Counted from the first letter of the stretch, positions 15,632 to 26,359 are shown. The stretch: DNA of 64,000 bases from Candidatus [Bacteroides] periocalifornicus (GCA_001421095.1 LIIK01000006.1:1-64000), one strand, 5' to 3'. Numbers and translations are program-made. Notes: generated by a model not told the origin, from the sequence alone.

Positions 15632-18600
15632 ATGAAACGTTTTTTCATCCTACTGTTAATCTGTCTATTGCTGCCGCTATCCGTATTCTCCCAAGGAGGT
15701 ATAAGGCTGGGGCGGTACGAGGTGGTGCTATTAGGAAAAAATGCCGTGCGGGGTGCAGAGCTTTCCCGAGTATTGGGCAGAGCTACAGGAGGTTATCATA
15801 ATGCGATCTTGCAGCTCTCGCATACCCCATCGCCAGCTGAGGTGGATCGGCTTGCCAGGGCGGGCGTGGTGCTGGGTTCTTACTTGGGTGTGCATGCCTA
15901 CTGGGCTTTGGTGAAAGAGGGGTGCGACTTAGGCGCGCTGGGGCGTAGTGCTCCCATAGAGGCAGTATCGGGCATATCGCCGAGCTGGAAGCTCGATGCG
16001 GGTCTGGAGCGCACCGCCATGCTAGGGCCTGAAAGTTCCACGGGGGGTGCTAGCCCGAATTTGCCCATCAGGGTAGTAACGGGCTTAGGTGGCGATACGG
16101 AGCGCCGCATTGCACGTAGGTCGAACGTACCGTATTCGTCTCATGGCAAGGCGGAAAGAGTCCCCATTTCGGTAGTCATCTCCTACGCACCGAATGCCTC
16201 CCCAGCGGTGGTTCGCGAATCGCTCGCAGCCTTGGGACTGCAGGGTGTACAGCTCGCCGAGAGGTTCGGGCAAGCATGGGCTACAGCGCCCTCGGGCATC
16301 CTACAGCAGATTGCTGAGTTGCCTTGGGTGCTGCGCGTGGCCAGGCAACCGCTGCCAATGTCGCTATTCAACGCTACAGGCAGGCTACAGGGGCGTGCCG
16401 GGGTGCTAGGCACAGCTACTACACTGGGTGGGAGAGGGCTTACTGGGCAGGGCGTTAGGGTGGGGATCTGGGATGCCAACGTTGCGCCGCATGTCGATTT
16501 TGGCAATCGGATTCACGTGCAGGAGTATGGCGAGGAGGATCTGCATGGTACGCACGTGGCGGGTACGGTGCTTGGGAGTGGAATTCTGAATCCTGATGCG
16601 CAGGGTATGGCTCCCCGGGCGGAGGCTTGGACCTACAATTTTGACGGGGAGCAGAATGCCTCCACGGCTCAGGAGATGGTGCAGGTGCGCAGCAAGGCTT
16701 CCATTACGCTTACCCAGAACTCCTACGGCATTCTGCTCGATGGGAACTGCAATCAGCTAGAGGATATAGTTTACAATGCTGATGATCACAACCTAGATGT
16801 GCTCTCCAATGCCTACCCTACGCTAACCCATATCTTCGCAGGTGGGAATGACCAGGAATCGTGTGCTGAAAAGACGCAAGAACTCTGGGGTGTACAGGGA
16901 TACGGCACAGCCACCCAGCGGGCGAAGAACACGATACAGGTGGGGGCAGTGGATGAGGCTGGAGGCTTGGCACAATTCTCTAGCTGCGGGCCTCAAGATG
17001 ACGGTCGCCTTTTCCCCACCATCTGCGCGAAGGGGGTACAGGTGCTGAGTACTACCCCTGGCAATGGGTACAAAAGGCTCGACGGAACTAGCATGGCCTG
17101 CCCCACCGTTACGGGTACTGCGGCATTGCTACAGGAACGCTATGGGCAACTGCACCCTGGGCTGGAGCTGCGTTCAGATCTGCTCAAGGGACTACTGTCC
17201 AATACAGCCAGCGATGCGGGGAGGCGAGGCCCCGATTTCCAGTACGGCTATGGTATAATGAATGCCGAGCGGGCTGTGCAGGCGTTGGAGCGCGGCTACT
17301 GGTTACTCGATTCTATAGCTTCGGGCGATGCTCCCAAACTCCAGAAACTTGACATTCCGGCTGGAGCTACTGGCTTAAGGGTGATGCTCGTGTGGATAGA
17401 CCCTCCGGTGGAGAAACCGCAGGCTTGGGGACAGCGGGCACTTGTGAATGATATTGACCTCTCGGTGAAAGTGGGTGCTGAGACCTACCTCCCGTGGGTG
17501 TGCGCTGGTGTGAAAGATCGCGTGGAGGAGGAGGCTGTACGCAAGGTGGATAACCTGAACAATACGGAGCAGGTGACGCTGGGCGTGGACGAGTTCAAGG
17601 GGGAAAAATCGGCAACAGCCATAGTAACTGCCCGCGAGGTGGGGCAAGGACGGCAACGCTATATACTTACCTGGTGGTTCGATACGGAGATTCCACGGGT
17701 GGTATCGCCTTCGGGTGGCGAGCTGTTGGCTGCAGGGCAAGAGGCCTACTTGGCCGTAGAGGGGCTAGCCGCCCCCTACACCGTGCAGCTCTCCTACGAT
17801 GGTGGCATGAACTACACCACGGTGGCTACGCTAGATGAGGCTATGGGGAGTGGGCTGTTCACAGTGCCTGCGAATGCACCTACGACGGCAAAAGCCCTGC
17901 TACGCGTGATAGATGGTGGCGGACGGGTGGCTGAGAGCAGGGAGCCGTTCATAGTAACTCCCCAACCAGTAAATCTGCAGCTTAAGCAGCCCGATTGCGG
18001 TGTGAGCGGGTGGCAGCTACTGTGGAATGCCTGCCCAGGGGCTACGGAGGGCTATGAGGTGCTACTGGCCGAACCGAGTGTGGGGGAATTCAGGAGTATC
18101 GGGCAGACGCAGGGGGCAACGGATACGAGCTTCACTGTGCCAGCGGCAGTGCTGCAGGGGGTAGATAGGCCTGTGCTAAGCGTGGCGGTGCGGCTACCAG
18201 GCAATGAGGGGTACGGTAAGCGGGCTGTAGGCATAGTGGGGAGTTATTCTGTGCCGGTGCGAATAGGGCCACGGACTCTCCCGTTTGTGGAGGATTTTAG
18301 CGTGTACCCTTCTCGTTACCTACGCCCTAGCATGGGACAGAATATGGCGGTGCGGTATATGGGTAAGAGCCTCGAGGGGATGAAGGCTGGGGCTAACGTC
18401 CTGTTCGTAGAGTGCAGGGACAGCCTAGCGGATTTCAATGCACAGGATTTCTTTTCGCCGGCTAATTCTGCCAATATTGGTCGGTTAGCTCTCTGCCAGC
18501 TAGACCTTACGGGTGTGCCTGCCGAGGAGGAACTGCTGCTGCATATGAAGGGCGCCCTACTGCCCGCTTCGCAGAATGATTCGGGCACGGTGCAGATGCG

Positions 18601-21600
18601 GGTGCTTGCCAATGGTAGGGTGCTTACGGCTCTCGATGGGGTTAGCATTCAGCGTTCCAATGGGCATGATCAGGATTGGTACTTTGCCCTGAAAGGAGTG
18701 GAAATCTGTAGTCTTACCGTGGAGTTTGTAGGCAAGGGCAATGGCGATAGGCTCGGGCTGCTATCAGTTTCGGTGGAACGCGCAGTAACGCAACCAGCGG
18801 TATCGCTACAGCTGCTATCTACTCCTACCGATGCGCCTGATATGCAGAAGGAAACGTTCAGGGTGCTGGTAGAAAACCTATGCGCCAAACCTCTAGGCGA
18901 TGTGCTGGTGAAGGTATGGCGAGGCGGGAAGTGGGTAGACGCATATACCGTGAAGGAGCTTAAGGGAATGGAGCAACGCGAGGTGTCAATAGCAGTTGAT
19001 CTATCGACCCAACAGGAGCTTGGAGAGCTTATGGATATCGCGTTCACCTGTGAGGTAAATCCTGAAGTTCCTTCGGCCAATGGGCAGGTATCCCACCGGG
19101 TGAACAATATGGGGCATGTGTTGCCCATGCCGCGCTCTTGGATAGAGCATACCATTCAGGGCGAGATGATAGTGGATCCGAAGCAGAGGGTAGAGGTGGC
19201 AGATCGACTGATATTCACTGACCAAGGCGGGGCTCTCGGACCCCACGCCACTCTTCAGCAGGCCACCCTACAGCTACTACCCAGTACGAAGGGTAAGAAG
19301 GTGAGGGTGCGATTCTCCCAATTCCATACGACGAATAATCTGTCGGCTCTACAGGTTTACACCGTGCCCATAGAGAACATGGCCACCGAGGGGGCGCGAG
19401 ATAGGGCCTACCTGATGGGGGAGATAAAGAATGGGATGGATTTCGTATCAGAATCGCCCGATGGGGCTATCATGCTCTACTTCAGCTCCGATGCTGGAGA
19501 AGGGGCGGAAGGTTGGATAGCCGAGGTAGACCTAGTGGATGGGCGTAATCCATTGGCAATAAATGGGGTGAAGGCTTCGCTCCAAGGGGATAAGAATGAG
19601 GAACATGTGCCTGTGGAAATTACCCTGCTCAATAGGGGTGATGAGGTGCAGAAAGGAGTGAATGTACTGCTGATAGACGAGGAGGGGGTGAAGCACAAGC
19701 AGCTGGTAGATATACCAAAGGGTGAAACGATACTTGCTCTCGACTACAAGCCATTGATCCCGAGGGCTGAACCCCACCCGATCTGGATTGCCCTAGAGGG
19801 GGATGATACCGATGCTACCGACAATGATGTGAAGCTCCAGGCAATATACGATAGCTACTGTATACCCCCTCGGGTGAAGAGCGCTCCTGTGCAGGCTTCA
19901 ACCCTGGTGGTGAATCGAGAGAATGGCTACCTGGGCAATGTACCCACAGGTGCAATCCGCTACACGGTAGACAGCTCACTACCGCTCTACCTGCCTGATG
20001 GTAACACGCCAATGCTGGTGAAAACAGAGGGAACGACCGATGGCAGCTACAGCGTGATGGTGTGGGTAGACTGGGATGATGATGGGGTATTCGACGAGAA
20101 TCCACCAACAGCCGCTCTACCAGCAGGTACTGATATGGAGGTTACGCTGAACCTAGACCCTACAGGAAAAAAGGCCGGCGAACATAGGGCGCGTATCGCA
20201 ATAGTACCTACGGGGCTGGCTGCGCAACCCTGCCAAGAGGTGGTGCTGGGCGATATGCAGGATTTCAAGCTGGAGGTAAAGGCGGGTGCTAACCCAGTGG
20301 CTGGCGACTTGGCCATAGCGGGCATTGAGCTTGATAAGGATATTAATCCGCTACCATTCAAGCCTATCACGATAGTGATCTCGAATCAGGGCAACCGCCC
20401 ATTCACAGGTAGGCTACGGGTTAGGGTAAAGGCGGATGATGACCCCGAGGTGGTAGAGGAGTCTGCGATTGAGACACCGATTGCACCTTGGGGAGGAGAG
20501 GCTAGAATCGCGCTCAAGGCTTCGACTAACTTTACGAAGGTGGGGAAGCATACTGTGCAGGTAGAGATAGAAGAGCAGCCCGAGGTGGTGAATGCGGAGA
20601 ATAACACGGCCATACGGGAGGTGTGGGTAGTAGAACCTGCTGGAAATAAGCTGAATATGCTCTCGATCAGGAGTTTGGATGGGTACGATGAACAGGTGCA
20701 GGTGCCTAGTGTGCCCGATTCACTGAGCAACCTTACCGATGGAGAGCGGGATTGGACGGTAGAGATGCTGATTCGCCCACAGAAATCCCAGTTTGCCGAG
20801 TTGGCGCTTGCCCCTGGATTCGGCATCTACCTGGGCTACAAAACTCCTGAAGAGGTAGGATTCCCCGATAATTCGGTGGCAGTCCAGCTGGGCGGCGTTG
20901 ATGGCCAAGTGGCTTTCAGCGAGGCCAATACCCTTATGCCTGGCGATTGGCATCACATAGCCGTGGTGGTGAAGGGAGGAAAGACGCCTGAGGGCTATAC
21001 GAGCGTAGTGGTCTACATAGATGGGGAGCCACGCCAGTTGACTGTACGGGGGCATGGAACACCGGGGTTTGGAGGGAAAGATGGGAAGACCCTCAACCTA
21101 TTCACGGCCTTCGATGGCGAGGTCAAATATTTCAGGGCTTGGAGCAAAGGGCTCTCAGGCAACGAAATCGTAAAGAATATCTACGATTACGTTCGTTCGG
21201 GCGGAAGACTCCCGCAAGATTGCCTAGTAGAGTTCTGCTTTGACGAGGGTCTGGGCAATGGGTTATCGCTCTCTGACGAGGCTGTGGCAACCATACTCCC
21301 CAAGGATGACGAACGGCTAACCCAGGAGCCTGACGGAATATGGAAGAGGGCCGATAGGTTGATAGAACGTTTCAGCTTCGATGGGGTGAATAGGGTGGAA
21401 GAGACCGCAGAGAACCACTATACGCTCTACTTTGCCAAAGGGACTGATAGGCGGCATGTTCGCGGTAGTGTGGCGGCACTATGGCCTAAATTCACGGCAC
21501 TTACCCACAAGGGGAAACCAATAATCGGCAATCAGGAGTACGATTTCTCTACGCCCGTGGTTATAGAGGGGGAAGCAGATATTCTTTTCAGCTTTCAGCA

Positions 21601-23407
21601 CGTAAAGCATAAGGTGACCTTCACGTTCCAGGAAGACCAATCTGGCGAGTGCGACATACTCACGCTGAAGCTGGAGAGGGGGAAGAATGGAGGATTGGTA
21701 ACCGATGTAATCCCTGCCCAGGTGGGACAGACCTGCCTGCTAGAGATTCCCTCGAGTGCAGGTACGCTAGAGAACCCTGAGGCGGTGGTGCTGAGCTTTA
21801 CCCTCTCAGCTGGCTCTACCATGCAATACCAGGGGAATGCGGTGCAGAGTGGGCTTACGAAGCTCGACCTTACCCATCCGCTCTTGCTAGAGGTTAGAGC
21901 TGCGAACGGCAACACAAAGCTCTACACTGTGGCGCTGGCTCTGCCCCAAAGCATAATGTGGCTACCAGCTAGCACCCACTTTACCTACGGCGATGTAGGG
22001 GAGGTGGTACCCGAGAAGAGCAACGTTGGGCTTCCTATCGCCTACAGTAGCAGCAACTCCGAGGTGGCTAGTGTAGCTGGAGAGCGGCTAGTGGTGGGAA
22101 TCCCAGGTAGGACCACCATTGTTGCCATGCAGAGAGGTGAGGGAATCTATGGTCCAGCGGCCAATGTTCGCTATGAGATAACGGTGGATAGGCGCGCTGC
22201 CACTGTGAAACCCATTACGCAGACAGTTCCTTTTGGTGGTCCCCTAGAACTTCAGTATGAGTACGGTAACCTGGCCAAGCCGGAGGATGCCCATATCCTG
22301 CCCAACCCGCTGCATGCGGGAGGCTATAGGATAACAGATATTGCGGGGAATACGATTCTGCCCACGACTACACTCCCCATAGGTCGGTATTCGGTAGTGC
22401 CGAATGCGTCCAGCTATAGTACCACCTGCTACGAGGTAACGCCCTTGCCAGGAGAGTTCGAGGTGATGGCTAGCGACTTAACCCTCGTGGAGCTTAAGGT
22501 GGAGGATGAGGCGGCAACCCCAATATCAGCTGCCAGCGTAACCCTGGGTGATGAGAGCCGATACACCAATGCCCAAGGGCTACTCTACTGGCTGGTAGAC
22601 AATACCAAGCAACATACCTTCACGGTGCGCAAATCGGGCTACGGAACGGTGATGATAAAGCTACAGCAGGGCGAAGCGCGTCGACTGGTAACGTTACGTA
22701 GGCCTACCATCTCGCTTAGTTATACTGCTGGAGAGGGAGGCCAGCTATTTGGAGCTATCCAGCAGCATGTGGTGGCAGGCGGCAATGGAGAACCAGTGCT
22801 GGCCAAAGCGAATGACGGCTATAGATTCGCCATGTGGAGCGATGGGGGGCTAGACAATCCTAGGCAAGAGCTGGGAGTAACGAATCCTGTGGCGGTAGAG
22901 GCTCGATTTGTACGTAGCGATTTATTTGCGGTTCGCTTTTTGGTAATGGATGGAGGGAGTCCTCTCCAGGGGGCTAAGGTTGTGATTGGTGAAAAGACCA
23001 AGGATACCGATTCCAACGGGCAGGCGATCCTCTATATGGCTGGTGGCACATACACCTATACAGTGGGCAAAGAGGGGTATGAACCAGCTAAGCACGAGCT
23101 AAAAGTGGATGCCAATACGGAAGTAGTGAAGGTGGAGCTGGAGAAGGCAAAACCACAGGCTATAGGGCATCTGCTAGCTGGCATAGAGGCTACGCCCAAT
23201 CCATTTGCCAGTAGGCTGATACTTGCAGGGCTTGCAGAGGCTAATAGAGTATCAGTGCTTACACCTACAGGAAAAGTGATGCTAACAGTATCGCTCAACG
23301 GGCAGTGGCGGGTGGAGCTGCAGCTGGGGCATCTACCGGCTGGGCTCTATTTTGTAGTGGTGCAGGCTACGGGTGAACAGAGGGTGCTGCGGGTGGTGAA
23401 AGAATAG
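15632..23407 (+). CDS. Giant secreted subtilisin-like (S8) protease with T9SS sorting domain
   Basis: 2591-aa precursor (start at ATG 15632: MKRFFILLLICLLLPLSVFS is a Sec signal peptide). An S8 catalytic domain at about 265-560 has the triad Asp281 (GIWDANV), His305 (HGTHVAGT) and Ser487 (GTSMACP), plus FAGGND for the oxyanion asparagine. Downstream, by similarity of pattern: Fn3-like (about 776-866), a beta-sandwich (883-1040), CARDB-like segments (about 1056-1153, 1304-1406, 1553-1670), GEVED domain (1408-1546; VWVDWDDDGVFDE), LamG/concanavalin-like (1673-1876), Big2/MBG-like (2110-2280), two carboxypeptidase-regulatory-like domains around an InlB-type repeat (2283-2504), and a type A T9SS sorting domain (2510-2591; ATPNPF, then AGLYFVVV). 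Likely exported to the surface or medium by T9SS. A terminator follows at 23435. Confidence 0.92.
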   Translation: MKRFFILLLICLLLPLSVFSQGGIRLGRYEVVLLGKNAVRGAELSRVLGRATGGYHNAILQLSHTPSPAEVDRLARAGVVLGSYLGVHAYWALVKEGCDLGALGRSAPIEAVSGISPSWKLDAGLERTAMLGPESSTGGASPNLPIRVVTGLGGDTERRIARRSNVPYSSHGKAERVPISVVISYAPNASPAVVRESLAALGLQGVQLAERFGQAWATAPSGILQQIAELPWVLRVARQPLPMSLFNATGRLQGRAGVLGTATTLGGRGLTGQGVRVGIWDANVAPHVDFGNRIHVQEYGEEDLHGTHVAGTVLGSGILNPDAQGMAPRAEAWTYNFDGEQNASTAQEMVQVRSKASITLTQNSYGILLDGNCNQLEDIVYNADDHNLDVLSNAYPTLTHIFAGGNDQESCAEKTQELWGVQGYGTATQRAKNTIQVGAVDEAGGLAQFSSCGPQDDGRLFPTICAKGVQVLSTTPGNGYKRLDGTSMACPTVTGTAALLQERYGQLHPGLELRSDLLKGLLSNTASDAGRRGPDFQYGYGIMNAERAVQALERGYWLLDSIASGDAPKLQKLDIPAGATGLRVMLVWIDPPVEKPQAWGQRALVNDIDLSVKVGAETYLPWVCAGVKDRVEEEAVRKVDNLNNTEQVTLGVDEFKGEKSATAIVTAREVGQGRQRYILTWWFDTEIPRVVSPSGGELLAAGQEAYLAVEGLAAPYTVQLSYDGGMNYTTVATLDEAMGSGLFTVPANAPTTAKALLRVIDGGGRVAESREPFIVTPQPVNLQLKQPDCGVSGWQLLWNACPGATEGYEVLLAEPSVGEFRSIGQTQGATDTSFTVPAAVLQGVDRPVLSVAVRLPGNEGYGKRAVGIVGSYSVPVRIGPRTLPFVEDFSVYPSRYLRPSMGQNMAVRYMGKSLEGMKAGANVLFVECRDSLADFNAQDFFSPANSANIGRLALCQLDLTGVPAEEELLLHMKGALLPASQNDSGTVQMRVLANGRVLTALDGVSIQRSNGHDQDWYFALKGVEICSLTVEFVGKGNGDRLGLLSVSVERAVTQPAVSLQLLSTPTDAPDMQKETFRVLVENLCAKPLGDVLVKVWRGGKWVDAYTVKELKGMEQREVSIAVDLSTQQELGELMDIAFTCEVNPEVPSANGQVSHRVNNMGHVLPMPRSWIEHTIQGEMIVDPKQRVEVADRLIFTDQGGALGPHATLQQATLQLLPSTKGKKVRVRFSQFHTTNNLSALQVYTVPIENMATEGARDRAYLMGEIKNGMDFVSESPDGAIMLYFSSDAGEGAEGWIAEVDLVDGRNPLAINGVKASLQGDKNEEHVPVEITLLNRGDEVQKGVNVLLIDEEGVKHKQLVDIPKGETILALDYKPLIPRAEPHPIWIALEGDDTDATDNDVKLQAIYDSYCIPPRVKSAPVQASTLVVNRENGYLGNVPTGAIRYTVDSSLPLYLPDGNTPMLVKTEGTTDGSYSVMVWVDWDDDGVFDENPPTAALPAGTDMEVTLNLDPTGKKAGEHRARIAIVPTGLAAQPCQEVVLGDMQDFKLEVKAGANPVAGDLAIAGIELDKDINPLPFKPITIVISNQGNRPFTGRLRVRVKADDDPEVVEESAIETPIAPWGGEARIALKASTNFTKVGKHTVQVEIEEQPEVVNAENNTAIREVWVVEPAGNKLNMLSIRSLDGYDEQVQVPSVPDSLSNLTDGERDWTVEMLIRPQKSQFAELALAPGFGIYLGYKTPEEVGFPDNSVAVQLGGVDGQVAFSEANTLMPGDWHHIAVVVKGGKTPEGYTSVVVYIDGEPRQLTVRGHGTPGFGGKDGKTLNLFTAFDGEVKYFRAWSKGLSGNEIVKNIYDYVRSGGRLPQDCLVEFCFDEGLGNGLSLSDEAVATILPKDDERLTQEPDGIWKRADRLIERFSFDGVNRVEETAENHYTLYFAKGTDRRHVRGSVAALWPKFTALTHKGKPIIGNQEYDFSTPVVIEGEADILFSFQHVKHKVTFTFQEDQSGECDILTLKLERGKNGGLVTDVIPAQVGQTCLLEIPSSAGTLENPEAVVLSFTLSAGSTMQYQGNAVQSGLTKLDLTHPLLLEVRAANGNTKLYTVALALPQSIMWLPASTHFTYGDVGEVVPEKSNVGLPIAYSSSNSEVASVAGERLVVGIPGRTTIVAMQRGEGIYGPAANVRYEITVDRRAATVKPITQTVPFGGPLELQYEYGNLAKPEDAHILPNPLHAGGYRITDIAGNTILPTTTLPIGRYSVVPNASSYSTTCYEVTPLPGEFEVMASDLTLVELKVEDEAATPISAASVTLGDESRYTNAQGLLYWLVDNTKQHTFTVRKSGYGTVMIKLQQGEARRLVTLRRPTISLSYTAGEGGQLFGAIQQHVVAGGNGEPVLAKANDGYRFAMWSDGGLDNPRQELGVTNPVAVEARFVRSDLFAVRFLVMDGGSPLQGAKVVIGEKTKDTDSNGQAILYMAGGTYTYTVGKEGYEPAKHELKVDANTEVVKVELEKAKPQAIGHLLAGIEATPNPFASRLILAGLAEANRVSVLTPTGKVMLTVSLNGQWRVELQLGHLPAGLYFVVVQATGEQRVLRVVKE

Positions 23408-23434
23408 TAAAGGTTTTGCACTGTGAAAATGCGG

Positions 23435-23472
23435 GAGGGTGTCTCGGGATAACGGGCCACCCTCTTTTGTTT
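23435..23472 (+). terminator. Terminator of the subtilase gene
   Basis: GAGGGTG (23435-23441) pairs with CACCCTC (23458-23464), followed by TTTTGTTT. It lies 28 nt after the stop codon and just before the next promoter. Confidence 0.7.
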
Positions 23473-23502
23473 GGCGATTTTGGTTGTTTATTGCTATATT
23501 CG
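23470..23502 (+). promoter_or_regulatory. Promoter of the DUF3467 gene
   Basis: TTTG (23470-23473), 21 nt and TATATTCG (23495-23502) precede the ATG at 23530 by 27 nt. The -33 box abuts the upstream terminator. Confidence 0.65.
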
Positions 23503-23529
23503 CGGTGAATAACGAAAGGCAACGGCACG

Positions 23530-23856
23530 ATGAGCAATACGAAACAGGAGGGGGCGGAACGGAAGATGCAGCTCGACTTGAGCGCAGAGGTGGCAGCGGG
23601 TACCTACTCGAATCTGGTGGTGATTTCGCACTCCATTAGCGAGTTCGTGCTAGATTTTGCGCGGATAATGCCAGGGGTAGATTCTCCCCGTGTGGTGAGT
23701 AGGGTGATAATGACACCTGACCACGCAAAACGGCTGCTCTTGGCACTTACCGAGAATGTGCGTCGCTATGAGTACCTGCATGGAGAGATAGATCTGCACG
23801 AGGATGTGGCCAACCCTGAGATCCCCTTTGTGGGCGATACCCGAAACGAGGCGTAA
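23530..23856 (+). CDS. DUF3467 domain-containing protein
   Basis: 108 aa, DUF3467 family, function unknown and widespread in Bacteroidota. Characteristic core: GTYSNLVVISHSISEFVLDF, followed by a segment PRVVSRVIMTPDHAKRLLLAL and ENVRRYEYLHGEI. No membrane segment or signal peptide. Own promoter and no obvious operon partner. Confidence 0.82.
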   Translation: MSNTKQEGAERKMQLDLSAEVAAGTYSNLVVISHSISEFVLDFARIMPGVDSPRVVSRVIMTPDHAKRLLLALTENVRRYEYLHGEIDLHEDVANPEIPFVGDTRNEA

Positions 23857-24226
23857 ATGGGGACTTTTCACCCTCTGTGTGCAAGAGAGCGTAAAGGCTA
23901 GGGGAAAGTATGGGGCAGAGTTCATGCGTCCTAGTATTGCACCAACGAAAGGGATTGCGAGTTAATACCAGTAACCCCAAATTGCTAGCTAAAGGTACTC
24001 TGGAGTGCTATGATTTTGACCGAGGGGCTTAGCAGCGATGAGGTGTACTTCAAAGCAATTGAGTGTGGCTGCTACGCGAATAGCTTGTAGCATTGCGCAC
24101 TAGACGTTAGCAGCATTAATACACCTTTTCGAACCGAGGTAGGCGAGAAAATCCGTTTTCAGGGTAATCTAAAGTGAAAGCGGGGAACTCTACAATTTGC
24201 TGTTTAATAACAGGGAATCCTTGCCT
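23857..24226. other. Gap before recG with no recognised element
   Basis: About 370 bp of moderately AT-rich DNA. No repeat family member, gene or structured RNA was recognised. TACAATTTGC near 24191 is a weak candidate for the recG promoter. Confidence 0.5.
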
Positions 24227-26326
24227 ATGCAGACCCTTCAGAGCCATGTGAGCGTGCTTAGGGGGATTACGCCGAAGCAGGTTGAGCTGCTGAAGAGGGA
24301 GATAGGTGTGGATACGCTTGGCGATCTTATCGGCTACTATCCCTACCGCTATGAGGATCGTACGCAGTTCCTTGCGATACGGGATCTACGAGAGGCGAAC
24401 GGCAAGCAGCAAGTGATAGCCACGCTCCAGAGCACACGTATGGCTGGCGAGGGGCGTAAAAGAAGGCTTGAGGCGGTATTTAGCGACGATAGCGGCATGC
24501 TGGCCTGCGTGTGGTTTCGGGGATTACAATGGGTGTATAAGCAGCTGAAGATAGGGGTTCGCTACGTGCTTTTCGGAGGGGTGGAGGTGTATGGACATCG
24601 GCTGTCCATGTCGCACCCCAGCTTTGAGGTTTTCACCCCTGCCGTGCTGCAACGTGCTGGTCTCGATCCACTATACGAGACCACTGAACGGATGAAGGTC
24701 GCCAAGCTGCAGTCTACCCGTTTGGCTGTGCTGATACGCGAGGCGTTGGGGCTGGTGCAGGGTACGGTGGAAGATTACCTACCCTCCTATTTAGTGGAAG
24801 AACATCGGCTACCCGAGCTGGGGTGGGCGTTGGCCAGTATCCATTTCCCTGCAGATAGGCCAGCGCTGAAACTCGCACGGGCAAGGCTGGTGTTCGATGA
24901 GCTATTCACCCTGCAAATCAGTCTACTGCGTAATAGGATAGGAGCAGATGGTAAGCAGTACGCGGGGCAACGCTGCACGAAGTCGGGGGTGATTATCCAT
25001 GAATTCTACAGCCGTAACCTCCCCTTTGAACTCACAGAGGCGCAGCGGCGAGTGGTGCATGAGATCTACGAGGATATGCGTAGTGGGTTGCAGATGAGTA
25101 GATTGATACAGGGCGATGTGGGGAGTGGCAAGACCCTGGTAGCACTGTGCGCCATGCTGGTGGCAGCGGGCAATGGGATGCAGAGTGCACTTATGGCTCC
25201 TACCGAGATTCTCGCCCAGCAGCACTACAAGAGCATATCAAAATTTATCAAGGGTCTTGGTATAGTGGCGGCACTGCTCACTGGTAGCACTCCTGCCAAA
25301 GCTCGCACGCAGCTATTAAAAGGACTGGAGAACGGAGTAGTCCAACTTCTCATCGGCACCCATGCGCTCATAGAGGATAGGGTGCAGTTCCAGAATCTTG
25401 GGCTGATAGTGGTGGATGAGCAGCAACGCTTTGGGGTGGATCAGCGCGCCCGTCTCTGGGGGAAAGGTGCTAAGTATCTACCCCACATACTTGTAATGAC
25501 TGCTACCCCAATCCCTCGCACGCTGGCAATGGCACTCTACGGCGACCTGCAAATAAGCGTGATAGACGAGCTGCCACCTGGGCGTAAGCCGATCGTTACG
25601 GTACATTGCTACAAGGAGAACCGTGGTAAGCTCTATGGCTGGGTGGAGCAGGAGCTGCGCGCAGGGCGACAGGCCTACTTCGTCTACCCGCTCATAGAGG
25701 AGTCTGCCACACTAGACCTCGAGAGCCTAGAGGTGGGGTATCAGAGGCTAAAGGAGGTTTATCCGCATTATCAAGTGGCTATGGTTCACGGGCGAATGCC
25801 ACCTGAGGAGAAGGAGGCTGCCATGCAGGCCTTCGCTAGCGGAAAGGCACAGATACTGGTATCGACCACGGTGATTGAGGTGGGGGTTGATGTGCCAAAC
25901 GCCTCGGTAATGGTGATAGAGGAAGCCCAACGTTTCGGGCTGTCGCAGCTCCACCAGCTCCGAGGACGTGTGGGACGTGGTGCCGAGAAAAGCTACTGTT
26001 TCCTTGTAACTGACTATAAGCTAGGCAAAGAGTCAAAAGTGCGAATCGATACGATGGTGCAGACCAACGATGGATTCAAGATAGCCGAGGTCGATTTAAA
26101 CTTGCGGGGGGCGGGAGATCTTGAAGGGACACAGCAGAGTGGCATAGCGCTCCGTTTGCGTCTGGCCAACCTGGCAACCGATGGCCCCATGCTGAACTTT
26201 GCACGCACGCAGGCCGAGGCATTGCTGGCACGCGATCCCAAGTTGGAATTTCCAGAGCATCGGCTACTAGCAGCACACATAGAAGCTGAGAAGAATAGGG
26301 GGGGCGACTACAGCAAGATAGGGTAG
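24227..26326 (+). CDS. recG: ATP-dependent DNA helicase RecG
   Basis: About 699-aa branch-migrating helicase that reverses stalled forks and processes recombination intermediates. N-terminal wedge/OB domain (residues 1-250), then the SF2 motor: Walker A GDVGSGKT, DEQQRFGVDQR (the usual DEQHRFGV with His changed to Gln), MTATPIPRT, and the C-terminal QLHQLRGRVGRG motif. ATG 24227 (MQTLQSHVSVLRG) is preferred over an upstream TTG in frame. lpxK follows after 33 bp. Confidence 0.96.
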   Translation: MQTLQSHVSVLRGITPKQVELLKREIGVDTLGDLIGYYPYRYEDRTQFLAIRDLREANGKQQVIATLQSTRMAGEGRKRRLEAVFSDDSGMLACVWFRGLQWVYKQLKIGVRYVLFGGVEVYGHRLSMSHPSFEVFTPAVLQRAGLDPLYETTERMKVAKLQSTRLAVLIREALGLVQGTVEDYLPSYLVEEHRLPELGWALASIHFPADRPALKLARARLVFDELFTLQISLLRNRIGADGKQYAGQRCTKSGVIIHEFYSRNLPFELTEAQRRVVHEIYEDMRSGLQMSRLIQGDVGSGKTLVALCAMLVAAGNGMQSALMAPTEILAQQHYKSISKFIKGLGIVAALLTGSTPAKARTQLLKGLENGVVQLLIGTHALIEDRVQFQNLGLIVVDEQQRFGVDQRARLWGKGAKYLPHILVMTATPIPRTLAMALYGDLQISVIDELPPGRKPIVTVHCYKENRGKLYGWVEQELRAGRQAYFVYPLIEESATLDLESLEVGYQRLKEVYPHYQVAMVHGRMPPEEKEAAMQAFASGKAQILVSTTVIEVGVDVPNASVMVIEEAQRFGLSQLHQLRGRVGRGAEKSYCFLVTDYKLGKESKVRIDTMVQTNDGFKIAEVDLNLRGAGDLEGTQQSGIALRLRLANLATDGPMLNFARTQAEALLARDPKLEFPEHRLLAAHIEAEKNRGGDYSKIG

Positions 26327-26359
26327 AAGTATAGCCTTATAGTTTCGAGGGCATTATTG

